This document shows, piece after piece, positions 42,235 through 51,348 of a stretch of 64,000 nucleotides of DNA (positions within the stretch are counted from its first letter, which is position 1; the number at the start of each line of letters is the position of its first letter). The stretch covers positions 74,457-138,456 of the forward strand of contig NZ_ATZE01000002.1 in the NCBI RefSeq assembly GCF_000428045.1, given 5' to 3'. The DNA is from Sedimenticola selenatireducens DSM 17993 (GTDB taxonomy: Bacteria > Pseudomonadota > Gammaproteobacteria > Chromatiales > Chromatiaceae). The position numbers and the translations under genes were made by a program. The notes beneath the pieces were generated by a model that saw only the letters and a list, made by a program, of their open reading frames with translations, was not told the DNA's origin and did no database searches.

Positions 42235-42387
42235 GCCTCTGATCAAGTCATAAACGGGTATCTTGCGCCCGGAACGCCCAGCTTCTGTGTTGCAGATCTT
42301 CGCAATAGCCGGCTATTACGTGCGATTTGCGCCTTGAATCTGATCATTCTGGCTCACAATCTACTTCGTCCAGACTTAGTCAGAGGC
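42235..42387. repeat. MITE-like fold-back element
   Basis: A 153-bp non-coding element. The ends are inverted repeats: GCCTCTGATCAAGTC (42235-42249) against the complement of 42373-42387, 13 of 15 matching. A perfect 14-bp palindrome AATAGCCGGCTATT (42304-42317) sits exactly at the centre, and the two arms stay recognisably alike along much of their length (for example GTA..TTG..CC..GAA). No ORF, no transposase, no clear target duplication. It lies in the 293-bp gap between the kinase and cca genes. Confidence 0.55.
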
Positions 42388-42397
42388 GCTGAATGGC

Positions 42398-43603
42398 TCA
42401 ATCCTCCCGCGCCAGCCACTGCTTTCTGGCTGACGCGATGGCGCGGCTTCTGGCCTGAAATATGATCTCCGGAATCATCCGCTGATTGCTGGCCTTTCCC
42501 GCCAGCGCCGTCGTGTCAACGGCAGCGGCGGCACGCCGGGCTGCCTTGAAATAGTCGGCCTGGGGATAGGGCTGCTGTTCAAATCCCTTACGTCCCCGTG
42601 CGTCTGCTTCGCAGGCGATCAGAAACTGATCCAGCCGCTCGGGGCGGCGCAGGGCGTCGAGTTTTTGCAGGGTGCGCAACAGGGTGGCGGGCTTCAGCTC
42701 ACCTGCCCGGTGGCAGTGGGTATGGTACTCAGCCACCAGCCGGCAGAGTTCGCGAAACCGGTTCGGGATGCGCAAGCGGTCGCACAGGCGGTCAACCAGT
42801 TTGGCGCCGCGCTGCTCATGGCCGTGATGGCTGGGCCACTCGGCAGGCGGTGTGGTGCCCTTGCCGATATCGTGCAGCAGGGCAGCCAGCCGGGTTTCCG
42901 CTTCCGCACTGAGCGCGCACGCCTGCTGCAACACCATCATGCTGTGTACGCCGGTGTCGATTTCCGGGTGATGCCGTTCCGGCTGGGGGATGCCGAACAG
43001 GCGGTCCAGCTCGGGCAGGATTACCCGGAGGGCGCCAAGATCACGCAGGGTTTCGAAGAAAATTCCCGGATTGGTACCCTCCAGTGCCCGCACAATCTCG
43101 GACCAGACCCGCTCGGGTACCAGTTGATCCAGTTCGCCCTGGCTAATCATCTGCCGAACCAGCTGCCGGGTCTCTTCCGCCACACGGAATCCGAGGTCAG
43201 CGAATCGGGCGGCGAACCGCGCGAGCCGCAGAACCCGGATCGGATCACGCCGGAACGTGGGGGTGTGGCGCAGCCGGCGTGCCTGCAGATCCTGTCGGCC
43301 GTTCAGCGGGTCAAGGTAGCTGCCGTCCGCTGCCAGGGCGATGGCGTTGATGGTGAGATCCCGCTGCATCAGGTCGTCGTATACCTGCTCCTGCTCGTTC
43401 CTGCCACGAGTGTCCCCGCGTGGCAGGGCATACTCCTCGGCGTTCTGCGGATGCAGAAAGACCGTGAAGTCCTGGCCCACCTTGCGATAACCCTGGGCGA
43501 CCAGCTGTTCGGCCGTGGCACCGGTGACCAGCCAGTCGCGGTCGCTGACTGGCAGGCCAAGCAGTTGATCCCGCACTGCGCCACCAACCAGATAGGCATG
43601 CAT
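42398..43603 (-). CDS. cca: CCA tRNA nucleotidyltransferase with HD domain
   Basis: Adds or repairs CCA at tRNA 3' ends; E. coli-type class II enzyme with phosphohydrolase domain. From the ATG at 43603 it has 401 residues (E. coli 412). N-terminus YLVGGAVRDQLLGLP, active site SDRDWLV (Asp pair), RDLTINAIAL, RRLRHTPTFRRDPIRVLRLARFAARF; the HD domain carries LLHDIGKG and HHGHEQRGA. Upstream ATG 43627 and a frame open to 43864 exist, but homology begins at 43603. Divergent from the aminopeptidase gene. Confidence 0.93.
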   Translation of the reverse strand: MHAYLVGGAVRDQLLGLPVSDRDWLVTGATAEQLVAQGYRKVGQDFTVFLHPQNAEEYALPRGDTRGRNEQEQVYDDLMQRDLTINAIALAADGSYLDPLNGRQDLQARRLRHTPTFRRDPIRVLRLARFAARFADLGFRVAEETRQLVRQMISQGELDQLVPERVWSEIVRALEGTNPGIFFETLRDLGALRVILPELDRLFGIPQPERHHPEIDTGVHSMMVLQQACALSAEAETRLAALLHDIGKGTTPPAEWPSHHGHEQRGAKLVDRLCDRLRIPNRFRELCRLVAEYHTHCHRAGELKPATLLRTLQKLDALRRPERLDQFLIACEADARGRKGFEQQPYPQADYFKAARRAAAAVDTTALAGKASNQRMIPEIIFQARSRAIASARKQWLARED

Positions 43604-43656
43604 GCCGAAGATGCTAGAATCGCCCATGTGAATACGATAACCCCCCTTTCTATACG

Positions 43657-44727
43657 ATGACCGGCAGCTGGCATCCATGGCGAAACCGCCTGATCCTGTT
43701 TGCTCTCCTGGGCCTCCTGCAAGGTTGCAGCAGCCTGGGCTATTATAGCCAGTCCATCGGCGGACATCTGCAGCTGATGGGGCAGCGTCAGCCGATTTCG
43801 CAACTGCTGCAGGACCCGCAAACCCCGTTGCCACTGAAACAGAAGTTACAGAAGATCGGGGCAATGCGCACCTTCGCCACGGAGGTGCTGGGCCTGCCTG
43901 ACAATGACAGCTACCGCAGCTACACCGCGCTGGAGCGCGATGCGGTCGTCTGGAGTGTGGTGGCGGCGCCGGCGTACTCCATACAGCCGAAGCAGTGGTG
44001 CTTCCTGTTTGTCGGCTGCGTCAGCTATCGGGGTTACTTCTCCAGGGAGCAGGCCGAGCGATATGCTGATGAATTGCAGACGCAGGGACTGGATGTGGCG
44101 GTGCAGCCGGTACCGGCCTATTCGACCCTGGGCTGGTTTGATGACCCCCTCCCCAGCACCGTCATCCAATGGCCTGAAGCGAGAATCGCCGGCCTGATCT
44201 TTCATGAACTGGCTCATCAGCAGCTCTATGTCAGGAATGACAGTGCCTTCAATGAGGCGTTTGCCAGCCTGGTGGAGCAGGAGGGAGTGGAACGTTGGCT
44301 CGGTGGTCGAGATGGTCCGACCTTCATGCAGTGGCAGGAGTCGCATGGAAGGGAACGTCAGTTGGTTGATCTGCTGCTGACCACGCGGGATGCCCTGGAG
44401 GTACTCTATCGGCGGCCCCTGGATAGGGCGCTGATGGCACAGCGCAAGGCGGCACTGTTTCAGCAACTCAGGGAGCGCTATACGCGGCTAAAACAGCAAT
44501 GGGGCGGATATGGCGGTTTCGACGGCTGGTTCGGTCGCGACCTGAACAATGCCCATTTGGCCTCCATCGCCACCTATGAGGCGCGGGTGCCGGCCTTCAG
44601 GCGGCTGCTGGAGAAGGCCGGGGGGGATTTGCCGACTTTCTATGCCGCCAGCCGGGCTCTCGGCCAGTTGCCCGAAACGGTGCGTGAGGAGCGGATGCAA
44701 AAGCTGCTCCGCGAGGCCGGACAGTAG
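43657..44727 (+). CDS. Putative zinc aminopeptidase lipoprotein (COG4324)
   Basis: Predicted lipoprotein of 356 residues: signal sequence with lipobox LLQGCSS, then a soluble domain. Zinc-peptidase motif HELAH at about residue 183-187 (FHELAHQQLY) and a downstream glutamate in NEAFASLVEQEG form a gluzincin-like site; the family is annotated 'aminopeptidase' (PF10023) but the substrate is not established. Outer-membrane or periplasmic. Its ATG lies 54 bp from the cca start, so the two genes share a divergent promoter region. Confidence 0.8.
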   Translation: MTGSWHPWRNRLILFALLGLLQGCSSLGYYSQSIGGHLQLMGQRQPISQLLQDPQTPLPLKQKLQKIGAMRTFATEVLGLPDNDSYRSYTALERDAVVWSVVAAPAYSIQPKQWCFLFVGCVSYRGYFSREQAERYADELQTQGLDVAVQPVPAYSTLGWFDDPLPSTVIQWPEARIAGLIFHELAHQQLYVRNDSAFNEAFASLVEQEGVERWLGGRDGPTFMQWQESHGRERQLVDLLLTTRDALEVLYRRPLDRALMAQRKAALFQQLRERYTRLKQQWGGYGGFDGWFGRDLNNAHLASIATYEARVPAFRRLLEKAGGDLPTFYAASRALGQLPETVREERMQKLLREAGQ

Positions 44728-44733
44728 TCGGTT

Positions 44734-45240
44734 TCACCAGCCGATGCGGATATAGCGAAACAGGTTGCCGGCCGGATCCTGCATCAACAGGCGCCCGTCT
44801 GATTCAGCGAATGCATAGGGCCGCAACTGGCCGCTGTTCAGATCCTGCAGGATGATCAGCTGGGGTTCCGGCTGTGCCAGACGACCATCACGGAAATTGT
44901 CACGGTCCAGAAAAATCCTGAACAGGCCGTTGCGGATCACCAGTATCTCTCCACTCTCACCCTGCCAGCTGCCATTGAGTACCGGGACCGGCCCGGGTGG
45001 GACGGGAGGGCCATAGACGGGACCCGGATAAGGCGCGTAGCCGGGAGCGCCGCCCGGGTAATCGTAATAATCCCGCGTCCTCTCGTGCAGCCGTTTCTGA
45101 TAAGCCGAAGAGAAGGCGTCCATCATGTCGAACAGGGTTTCGGCCATGCTGTTGTAGCGGTTGGGATAGTCGAGTGCAGTGGCTTCCAGCGGCAATAGCG
45201 CCAGCAGAATCAGCAGTCTGAGCAGCCGGTTTTTATTCAC
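44734..45240 (-). CDS. Hypothetical exported protein
   Basis: Not recognised. From the GTG at 45240 (GGGGA about 6 nt upstream) it has 168 residues with a signal peptide (LLRLLILLALLPLEATA). The mature part has a Pro/Gly/Tyr-rich linker (YYDYPGGAPGYAPYPG...) and a C-terminal beta-rich domain (WQGESGEILVIRNGLFRIFLD..., FRYIRIGW). The frame is open upstream to 45309. Convergent with the aminopeptidase gene. Confidence 0.65.
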   Translation of the reverse strand: MNKNRLLRLLILLALLPLEATALDYPNRYNSMAETLFDMMDAFSSAYQKRLHERTRDYYDYPGGAPGYAPYPGPVYGPPVPPGPVPVLNGSWQGESGEILVIRNGLFRIFLDRDNFRDGRLAQPEPQLIILQDLNSGQLRPYAFAESDGRLLMQDPAGNLFRYIRIGW

Positions 45241-45394
45241 CTTGGTCCCCTTCTCCACATCGTCCCGGGCACCTCGCATTTTACCAGAAAATTCCATAAG
45301 TAATTTCAAGGATATGGAGAAACTTGCCTGTTCCCCGGAATGGGGTTTATCTTAGGCTATCTTTTGGCACAAGACAGATAACAAAGGCCGCAAA

Positions 45395-45844
45395 ATGATG
45401 GCAAGTCAGCATGGCGACGGACAAGAGCGCCGCACCCGAACTAAAGCGATGGTGGATAAGTGGCTGGACGAGCGTCAGCAGATGCTGGTCCTCTACTGCA
45501 AATTGGCCGGCATTGATTCCTTCAGTCCGGACAAGCCGGAAAAACAGCTGTTGCGAGATTTCTGTCAGTTGTTGGTTGATTATGTCGCTTTCGGACACTT
45601 CGAAGTGTTTGACCGGATCAATACGGGTGAAGAGCGCCGGGGCCAGGTGATCAGGGTGGCGCAAGCGGCCTATCCGAAAATTGTCGAGGTAACGGATCTG
45701 GTGGTGGAGTTCAATGACAAGTACGACCTGAGCGATCACCGGCAACCTCTGGACAATCTGGGCAGGGACCTCTCCATTCTCGGCGAGGATCTGGCCAGCC
45801 GCATAGAGCTCGAAGATAAAGTGGTCAAGGCGCTGTTGCAATGA
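45395..45844 (+). CDS. rsd: Rsd/AlgQ-family anti-sigma-70 factor
   Basis: Binds free RpoD and shifts polymerase toward alternative sigma factors in stationary phase. The 149 residues form the Rsd four-helix bundle: MVDKWLDERQQMLVLYCKLAG, LLRDFCQLLVDYVAFGHFEVFDR, ATTEDKVVLAL-like end. AAGG lies 7 nt before the first ATG (45395); a second ATG follows at once. The large cyclase-like gene begins 34 bp downstream in the same direction, so the two may be co-transcribed. RpoD is encoded 24 kb away in this window. Confidence 0.9.
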   Translation: MMASQHGDGQERRTRTKAMVDKWLDERQQMLVLYCKLAGIDSFSPDKPEKQLLRDFCQLLVDYVAFGHFEVFDRINTGEERRGQVIRVAQAAYPKIVEVTDLVVEFNDKYDLSDHRQPLDNLGRDLSILGEDLASRIELEDKVVKALLQ

Positions 45845-45877
45845 TCCACTCGACGGACTGAGGATGAAGGGCCAGGC

Positions 45878-48325
45878 ATGGTGACGAAGCTTGACAACCT
45901 GTTTCGCTGGCGTCCGGATGCGGAGGAGTTCAGTAAGCCGTTACAGTTCAAAAAGCCGTTCAAGCTGCTGTTTGACCGGTTGCCGATAGGCGTTGATAAC
46001 AATCGGATCGATGTCACGCTGAGTCAGGAATTCATGGATCGGTGCCGATTGTTTGTGCGCCGTTCCATGTTGCACGATGTGACGGAAAACTATTGGGGCG
46101 AACCGCCTCCACCTCCCGACAATAAAGATCTACAGGCGTTGCGTGAGGGTTATGCCGGCCTGATGGAGCTGACGGTCGACCGGGCCAGAAAGTACAACCG
46201 CCTGGAGATGGTGCAGCTGTTGCAGTTCAGCGTGGTGAAGTTCCTGCTGCAACTGGTGGGGCAGGAGTATGATCGCCTGCGCAATCAGGTGCAGCGCGCC
46301 AAGAGTGTGGACAGTCACCAATCTACCGGTCGTTCGGTTCAGCTGCACGACCGGTTGGTGCTGCTGGCCAGGAATGAAGCGGCCATTCGTTATCGGATTA
46401 CCCGCCGCCTGTTCCGCGAGATGCTGAAGATCGAAAACATGCGTCTCAGTAAACTGCGTAAATCAGTCCTTGGCCAATCCTGGCCGGTGCCCAAACCACT
46501 GCTGTTCAATCCGATGCTGCAACTGCCCTCGCTGTGGGCCGATGAGCAGGTGATGAGTCACTATCCCCTGGTCTGCACCGACAGGGAGGATCAGGATGGT
46601 TTTGATCGGGTCAATCGCCTGGTAACAGGTCTGTTTGCGGAGTTTCTGCCCTCCTGGTGTTGGAGTGTGGATCCGGCTGATCCGTTCGACGCCACCTGTA
46701 GCGATATCCAGACCACGGCGCGTCGCCACCAGGGTGAGCAGGGCGGGCTACCCGGTTATACGGAAAGCCTGATGTTGCTGAAGCGTTCGCTGCAACCGAC
46801 GGAATATGAAAATGGCAACTGCTCCTGGCTGGATATCCCGGAGAATATCGACCGCATTGTCTATTCGGTAAAACACAGAAGCGCAATCCGTACCGACTAT
46901 GATGCTCCCCGGCTACGCGTTACCTGGGAAAATGCCAAATGGCCCGGATTTCATCATCGTCTGATGAAACGGATACTGAAGGCATTTCAGGGCAGCCGCG
47001 TAGAGCTTGATCTGCTGGCCTGCCATGCGGCACCCGGCGTCTATCACGAATTGAACCGGCAGGTGCCGGTGCGGATAATCTGCCAGTACCTTTCCGGTCG
47101 CATGACGAAACGGGATCTGCAGAGAAAGCTCAACAGTTTGCAGGGTAAGGCCGTACCGGCACAGGTGATCAAGGTCCTGGACCGGATGCTTTTGATCATC
47201 CGGCGCATGCCGGCGCCACGGCGCCGACGGCGAATTTTCAGTTTTCTGCGGCACTTCGCCCTGTTCAGGCGCGACTTGAAACAGGCCTACCAGGCCCATG
47301 TTGCCATGCACCGTATCCACTTACTGGTGCGGCCTGAGGATATTGAGCTCTCCCGGCGCAACGGTAGTCTGCTGGAGTTCCCATTGCGCGTTGAGCTGAA
47401 GCCGGAACAGCATCGCATACGTAATCACGTCATTATCAAGGCGGACGTGCGTGGCTCTACGGTAATGACCAATGAGCTGCGTAACCGCAATCTCAATCCC
47501 GCCTCCCATTTCAGTCTCAATTTTTTTGAGCCGATCAATAAGTTGCTGGAGAGTTATGGGGCGAAAAAGGTGTTTATCGAGGGTGATGCGGTGATTCTCA
47601 GTATTTTTGAGTACGAGGATACCCCCTACCAATGGCTCTGCGTTTCCCACGCCTGTGGACTGGCGCGCAAAATTCTCCAGGTGGTGGATAACCAGAACGT
47701 GAAAAATCGTCAGAACGACCTGCCGGAGCTGGAGCTTGGACTGGGTATCGCCTTCAGTGACGAAGCACCCACCTTCCTGTATGACGAAGGACGGGAGATC
47801 ATGATTTCTCCGGCCATCAACCGGGCGGATCAGCTCTCTTCCTGTTCGGCAGCGGTGAAGCGGTCTGAATATGGAAAACGGCTGGGTCGTGGAGTGGTGG
47901 TGTTGGCTCCGGCGCCCAGAGAGATCATCAACAAGGAGAGTACGGACAAACTGATTCGCTATAACGTGAACGGGATTGAGCTGGATTTTCCGGCCTACTA
48001 CAAACTGAAGTCGGAACTGTCCTTCCGCCGGATTGAGCTGGACAGTGGCAAACGGTCGAACAACGACCATCTGCTGGTAGCCCGCTATCCGGATCTGGAG
48101 GGGCACATGCACGTCCTGGTAATCCGGGAGGCGGCGGTTACCGTGTGGGACGGTGAAAAGGCGGGCAGGCAGGCGGCGGATGGACGCTGTTATTACCAGG
48201 TTATCAGTGATCCGGAGATGATCGCCTACGCCATTGAACAGTCCAACCAGCGGCGCCGTCCGCTACCTGATATCTCCGGCACCACGGCAGAAGAAAAAAC
48301 TACAGAGCCACGCCTGTTCCACTGA
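45878..48325 (+). CDS. Large protein with divergent class III nucleotide-cyclase-like domain
   Basis: Not assigned to a named family. The protein has 815 residues, no signal peptide or clear membrane helix; residues 1-500 are helical and Arg/Lys-rich. Residues about 515-700 look like a class III adenylate/guanylate cyclase core: a first metal Asp in KADVRGSTVMTNEL, a second in KVFIEGDAVILSIF, and ISPAINRADQLSSC where cyclases have the G-x-x-x-N-x-A-x-R segment. Whether the transition-state Asn/Arg are kept is not certain. Its last 26 bp overlap the 3' end of the slt gene on the other strand. Confidence 0.7.
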   Translation: MVTKLDNLFRWRPDAEEFSKPLQFKKPFKLLFDRLPIGVDNNRIDVTLSQEFMDRCRLFVRRSMLHDVTENYWGEPPPPPDNKDLQALREGYAGLMELTVDRARKYNRLEMVQLLQFSVVKFLLQLVGQEYDRLRNQVQRAKSVDSHQSTGRSVQLHDRLVLLARNEAAIRYRITRRLFREMLKIENMRLSKLRKSVLGQSWPVPKPLLFNPMLQLPSLWADEQVMSHYPLVCTDREDQDGFDRVNRLVTGLFAEFLPSWCWSVDPADPFDATCSDIQTTARRHQGEQGGLPGYTESLMLLKRSLQPTEYENGNCSWLDIPENIDRIVYSVKHRSAIRTDYDAPRLRVTWENAKWPGFHHRLMKRILKAFQGSRVELDLLACHAAPGVYHELNRQVPVRIICQYLSGRMTKRDLQRKLNSLQGKAVPAQVIKVLDRMLLIIRRMPAPRRRRRIFSFLRHFALFRRDLKQAYQAHVAMHRIHLLVRPEDIELSRRNGSLLEFPLRVELKPEQHRIRNHVIIKADVRGSTVMTNELRNRNLNPASHFSLNFFEPINKLLESYGAKKVFIEGDAVILSIFEYEDTPYQWLCVSHACGLARKILQVVDNQNVKNRQNDLPELELGLGIAFSDEAPTFLYDEGREIMISPAINRADQLSSCSAAVKRSEYGKRLGRGVVVLAPAPREIINKESTDKLIRYNVNGIELDFPAYYKLKSELSFRRIELDSGKRSNNDHLLVARYPDLEGHMHVLVIREAAVTVWDGEKAGRQAADGRCYYQVISDPEMIAYAIEQSNQRRRPLPDISGTTAEEKTTEPRLFH

Positions 48326-50267
48326 TCCCCTTGGCGGCCAGTTGGTCTCTGGGGCGCACGGGTGACATCCGTGCAGAGAGCCGCTGCAGCGGCTGGTTCA
48401 GGCGCTGGTCATAGATTGCCGCATAACTCAATACCCGCTCGGTATAGCGCCTGGTCTCATTGAACGGGATCAGCTCAACCCAGATGTCGGCGGGCAGGGT
48501 GGCGTCCGGCAGCCATTTCAGCACATTTTGCGGGCCGGCGTTGTAGGCTGCCGTGGCCAGCACCTGGTGTTCTCCCAACTGCCGGTAGACATGGTTCAGA
48601 TAGGCGGTTCCCAGGGTAATATTGACTTCCGGCCTCAATAACTGAGCCAGGCGTGGTTTTTTCATTTTCTCCTTGCGAGCGATAAAGCGGGCGGTTGCCG
48701 GCATCAGCTGCATCAGCCCCCTGGCCCCTGCCGGTGATTGGGCGTCGCTGGAGAAGGCGCTCTCCTGTCTGATCACGGCAAAGATCCAGGATTTGTCCAG
48801 ATCGGTTTCTGCCGATTTTTCCGTTACCAGGGTTTGGTGCTCCAGTGGGAAACGCAGCTCCAGGTCGTCCCAGTAACCGGTGCGTGCCAGGGTGAAAATC
48901 GCCCGGTCGTGCCAGCCCCAGGACTGGGCCAGCTTGGATACCCGCTTCAGGTCCAGGCGCTTCAGATTCTGCACGCCGGCATACCATTCACGCCGGGCGT
49001 CCAGGAACCGGCCGAGCTGAAATAATTCGCGGGCCCGCAATAGCGCGGGTTGCTGCGCCAGTTGGTCGATGTTCGACTGCTGAAGGTCCAGCGGGGTCGG
49101 GTCATAGCGATAGGGTTGATCCAGCAGGTCGGCGGCGAGAAAACCGTGATAGCTGCGCTCTTTGGCCAGGGCGGCGAATTGGGTCTGGGCATCTGCTTTA
49201 TTTCCGGTCTCCGCCAAGGCACGTGCCTGCCAATAGCGCCAGCGATCAGAGTTCTTCAGGCTGTCAGGCAGTTCAGCTATCCAACCCAATAGTTGCGGCC
49301 ATGCCCGTTTACTCAATGCGCTCCTGAGGCGGGATTCATGCAGGGAGTGATCCTTGCCGGAAGGGGTAAATGCCCCGAGGGCGGACAGGGTGTCGGGATG
49401 GTCGTTGCGTATCAGTCCCAGCAGCAGCGCCCGCTGACCCCGATAGCGCTCCTGCCGGCTGAAGGCGATCTCATTCTGTAGCTGGTTCCAGATGGAGGCC
49501 GCGCTGTCGATATCCTTTCTCACCAGACGTTTGAAGCCGTCCAGCAGGATGCGTTTTCGCGCTGGGCTTGCCTCCAGTCGGGAGGTGATGGAGGCAGTCT
49601 GGTGTGGATCTCGTTGCAGCTCCTGCCAGGCCTGTAGCCATGTCTGCTGTTGCGGATTGAGATAGCGTTTCAGGTAATTGGCGAAGCGGCTTTCGGAGGC
49701 CAGCATGGCGAGTTCGACCCGCTTCCAGGCCAGCGCGGGGGTCAACTTGCCGGCGTCAATCCAGCTCTGCAGAATCCGGTCGCAGGCTTCCGGCCGGGAC
49801 CGGGGATGCAGCCAGATCGGTGCCGCTTCGGCCAACGCCTTTTCCGGCTTGCCGGTCTCCAGCAGCGCGGTCAGGTAGTGGCATTGGTAGGTTGCCCCGA
49901 GCTTGGGCCGGTAGAACACCAGGTAGGTCCACCATTTGCCCCGGCTGGCCAGTTCGTCGAGCCACAGGCGCCGCATTCGCTGTGCCAGGGGTGAGTCGGC
50001 ATAGCGGGTGATGAAGTCATCGACCTGGCTGCTGTCCAGGCTGGAGAGCTGGAGCTGCAGCGCCTGGTATTCCAGGTAGGGGAAGAGCGGATAGCTCTGC
50101 AGGGTGGATTTGATGCTGTGGTATTTTTTCAGATCGCCGGCGGAGAGTATGCGTTCCGCAGCGAGAAATCCGCTGCGCTGCCGGTCCAGGTCGGCCCCCG
50201 CCAGGCAGAGGGCTGGCAGCAGGGCAATCAGCAACAGCAGACTCCTACCGATACTCGGGTGTACCAC
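48300..50267 (-). CDS. slt: Soluble lytic murein transglycosylase (Slt70 type)
   Basis: Periplasmic exolytic transglycosylase cutting peptidoglycan to 1,6-anhydro-muropeptides. The 655 residues: signal peptide (LLLLIALLPALCLA), a long alpha-superhelical U/L domain (about 30-470), and a C-terminal lysozyme-like SLT domain with catalytic Glu502 in QESAFSSDAQSPAGARGLMQ and the AYNAGPQNV motif. GTG start at 50267. Overlaps the neighbouring convergent gene by 26 bp, an uncommon but possible arrangement. Confidence 0.95.
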   Translation of the reverse strand: MVHPSIGRSLLLLIALLPALCLAGADLDRQRSGFLAAERILSAGDLKKYHSIKSTLQSYPLFPYLEYQALQLQLSSLDSSQVDDFITRYADSPLAQRMRRLWLDELASRGKWWTYLVFYRPKLGATYQCHYLTALLETGKPEKALAEAAPIWLHPRSRPEACDRILQSWIDAGKLTPALAWKRVELAMLASESRFANYLKRYLNPQQQTWLQAWQELQRDPHQTASITSRLEASPARKRILLDGFKRLVRKDIDSAASIWNQLQNEIAFSRQERYRGQRALLLGLIRNDHPDTLSALGAFTPSGKDHSLHESRLRSALSKRAWPQLLGWIAELPDSLKNSDRWRYWQARALAETGNKADAQTQFAALAKERSYHGFLAADLLDQPYRYDPTPLDLQQSNIDQLAQQPALLRARELFQLGRFLDARREWYAGVQNLKRLDLKRVSKLAQSWGWHDRAIFTLARTGYWDDLELRFPLEHQTLVTEKSAETDLDKSWIFAVIRQESAFSSDAQSPAGARGLMQLMPATARFIARKEKMKKPRLAQLLRPEVNITLGTAYLNHVYRQLGEHQVLATAAYNAGPQNVLKWLPDATLPADIWVELIPFNETRRYTERVLSYAAIYDQRLNQPLQRLSARMSPVRPRDQLAAKGISGTGVAL

Positions 50268-50415
50268 TTACCTGTTACTCCTTCTATGGCTTAAAACAAA
50301 AAGGGCGTGAGGGGAAGCTTAGGGGGGGCGTGGATAAGGTGCAAGGGGGAAAACCCTCTGATTTGCGCGGACGCAGTTGATTGCCCGGTAGCCCCTAATA
50401 CGGGATGATAGAAGC

Positions 50416-51249
50416 ATGACAAGGCAATCTGCAAATACATCCACATGGCCCGACAGCAGACAACTGCAGCATATCCTGATCGATATTGCCGAGGCCGAGG
50501 TACTCTCGCGCTATCGCCATCCGGATGTGACGCGCAAAAGTGACGGCACCCTGGTGACCGATGCCGACCTGGCGGTACAGAGCCGATTGATTGAACAGTT
50601 GGCCGCGAGCTGGCCGGAGATCCCGCTGATGGGGGAGGAGATGACCGCAGAGCAACAGCAGGCATTAGCCGCGCATGAATGTTACTGGTGTGTTGATCCG
50701 CTGGATGGCACCACCAACTACTCCGCGGGACTACCCTATTTTGCCCTCTCCCTGGCACTGGTGGTGGAGGGAAGGGCCGTGCTGGGCATTGTTTACGACC
50801 CGGTTCGCCACGAGTGCTTCCGTGCCGAACTTGGCCGGGGCGCCTGGCTCAATGATGAGCCGCTGCGGCTGTCTCGGGGGCCGGGCACTTTGAAAGAGTG
50901 TATCGCCATTGTGGATCTAAAACGGCTTACGCCGGAGTTGGCGGTGCGCCTGTCGAACCGGCCGCCCTACCGTTCACAACGCTGTTTTGGCGCAATTGCA
51001 CTGGAGTGGTGCTGGCTGGCGGCAGGACGGGCTCATCTGAACCTGCATGGTGGTCAGAAACTGTGGGATTACGCCGCCGGCCGGCTGATTTTTTCCGAGG
51101 CAGGCGGAGTATTCAATCAGGAGGCAACCGAACAGGAACGGCTAGGGCTGGCGGTACGGCCCGCCCTGGGTGCGGTTGATGAGCATCTGTTCCGGCTCTG
51201 GCAGACGTGGCTGCAACAGGCCGGTTTTCCCCTGGCGGAGGCCGGATAA
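50416..51249 (+). CDS. Inositol monophosphatase-family phosphatase
   Basis: Mg2+/Li+-sensitive sugar-phosphatase fold, 277 residues. Motifs: MGEEMT (Glu), WCVDPLDGTTNYSAGLPYFALSLAL (two Asp and Gly-Thr of the active site), and LKLWDYAAGRLIFSEAGG near residues 215-235 (third Asp). Related enzymes include inositol monophosphatase, CysQ and HisN-type histidinol-phosphatases. HisB here lacks a phosphatase domain, so a histidinol-phosphatase role is conceivable but unsupported by context. Confidence 0.9.
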   Translation: MTRQSANTSTWPDSRQLQHILIDIAEAEVLSRYRHPDVTRKSDGTLVTDADLAVQSRLIEQLAASWPEIPLMGEEMTAEQQQALAAHECYWCVDPLDGTTNYSAGLPYFALSLALVVEGRAVLGIVYDPVRHECFRAELGRGAWLNDEPLRLSRGPGTLKECIAIVDLKRLTPELAVRLSNRPPYRSQRCFGAIALEWCWLAAGRAHLNLHGGQKLWDYAAGRLIFSEAGGVFNQEATEQERLGLAVRPALGAVDEHLFRLWQTWLQQAGFPLAEAG

Positions 51250-51348
51250 GCGGTTACTCCACCCGGTGGCCGGATCGTATGACTACAAATAACCATGGGC
51301 GAAGCCGTCAGTGATGGGGTATGAGCCCGGATAAACCGGAGGTAGACA

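Noticed and set aside
42665-43660. Long open frame opposite cca
   Set aside because: Antisense shadow of a clear cca gene at high GC.
45364-45380. TTGGCAC upstream of rsd as a sigma-54 promoter
   Set aside because: There is no GC at the -12 position; the base pair at that distance is AT.
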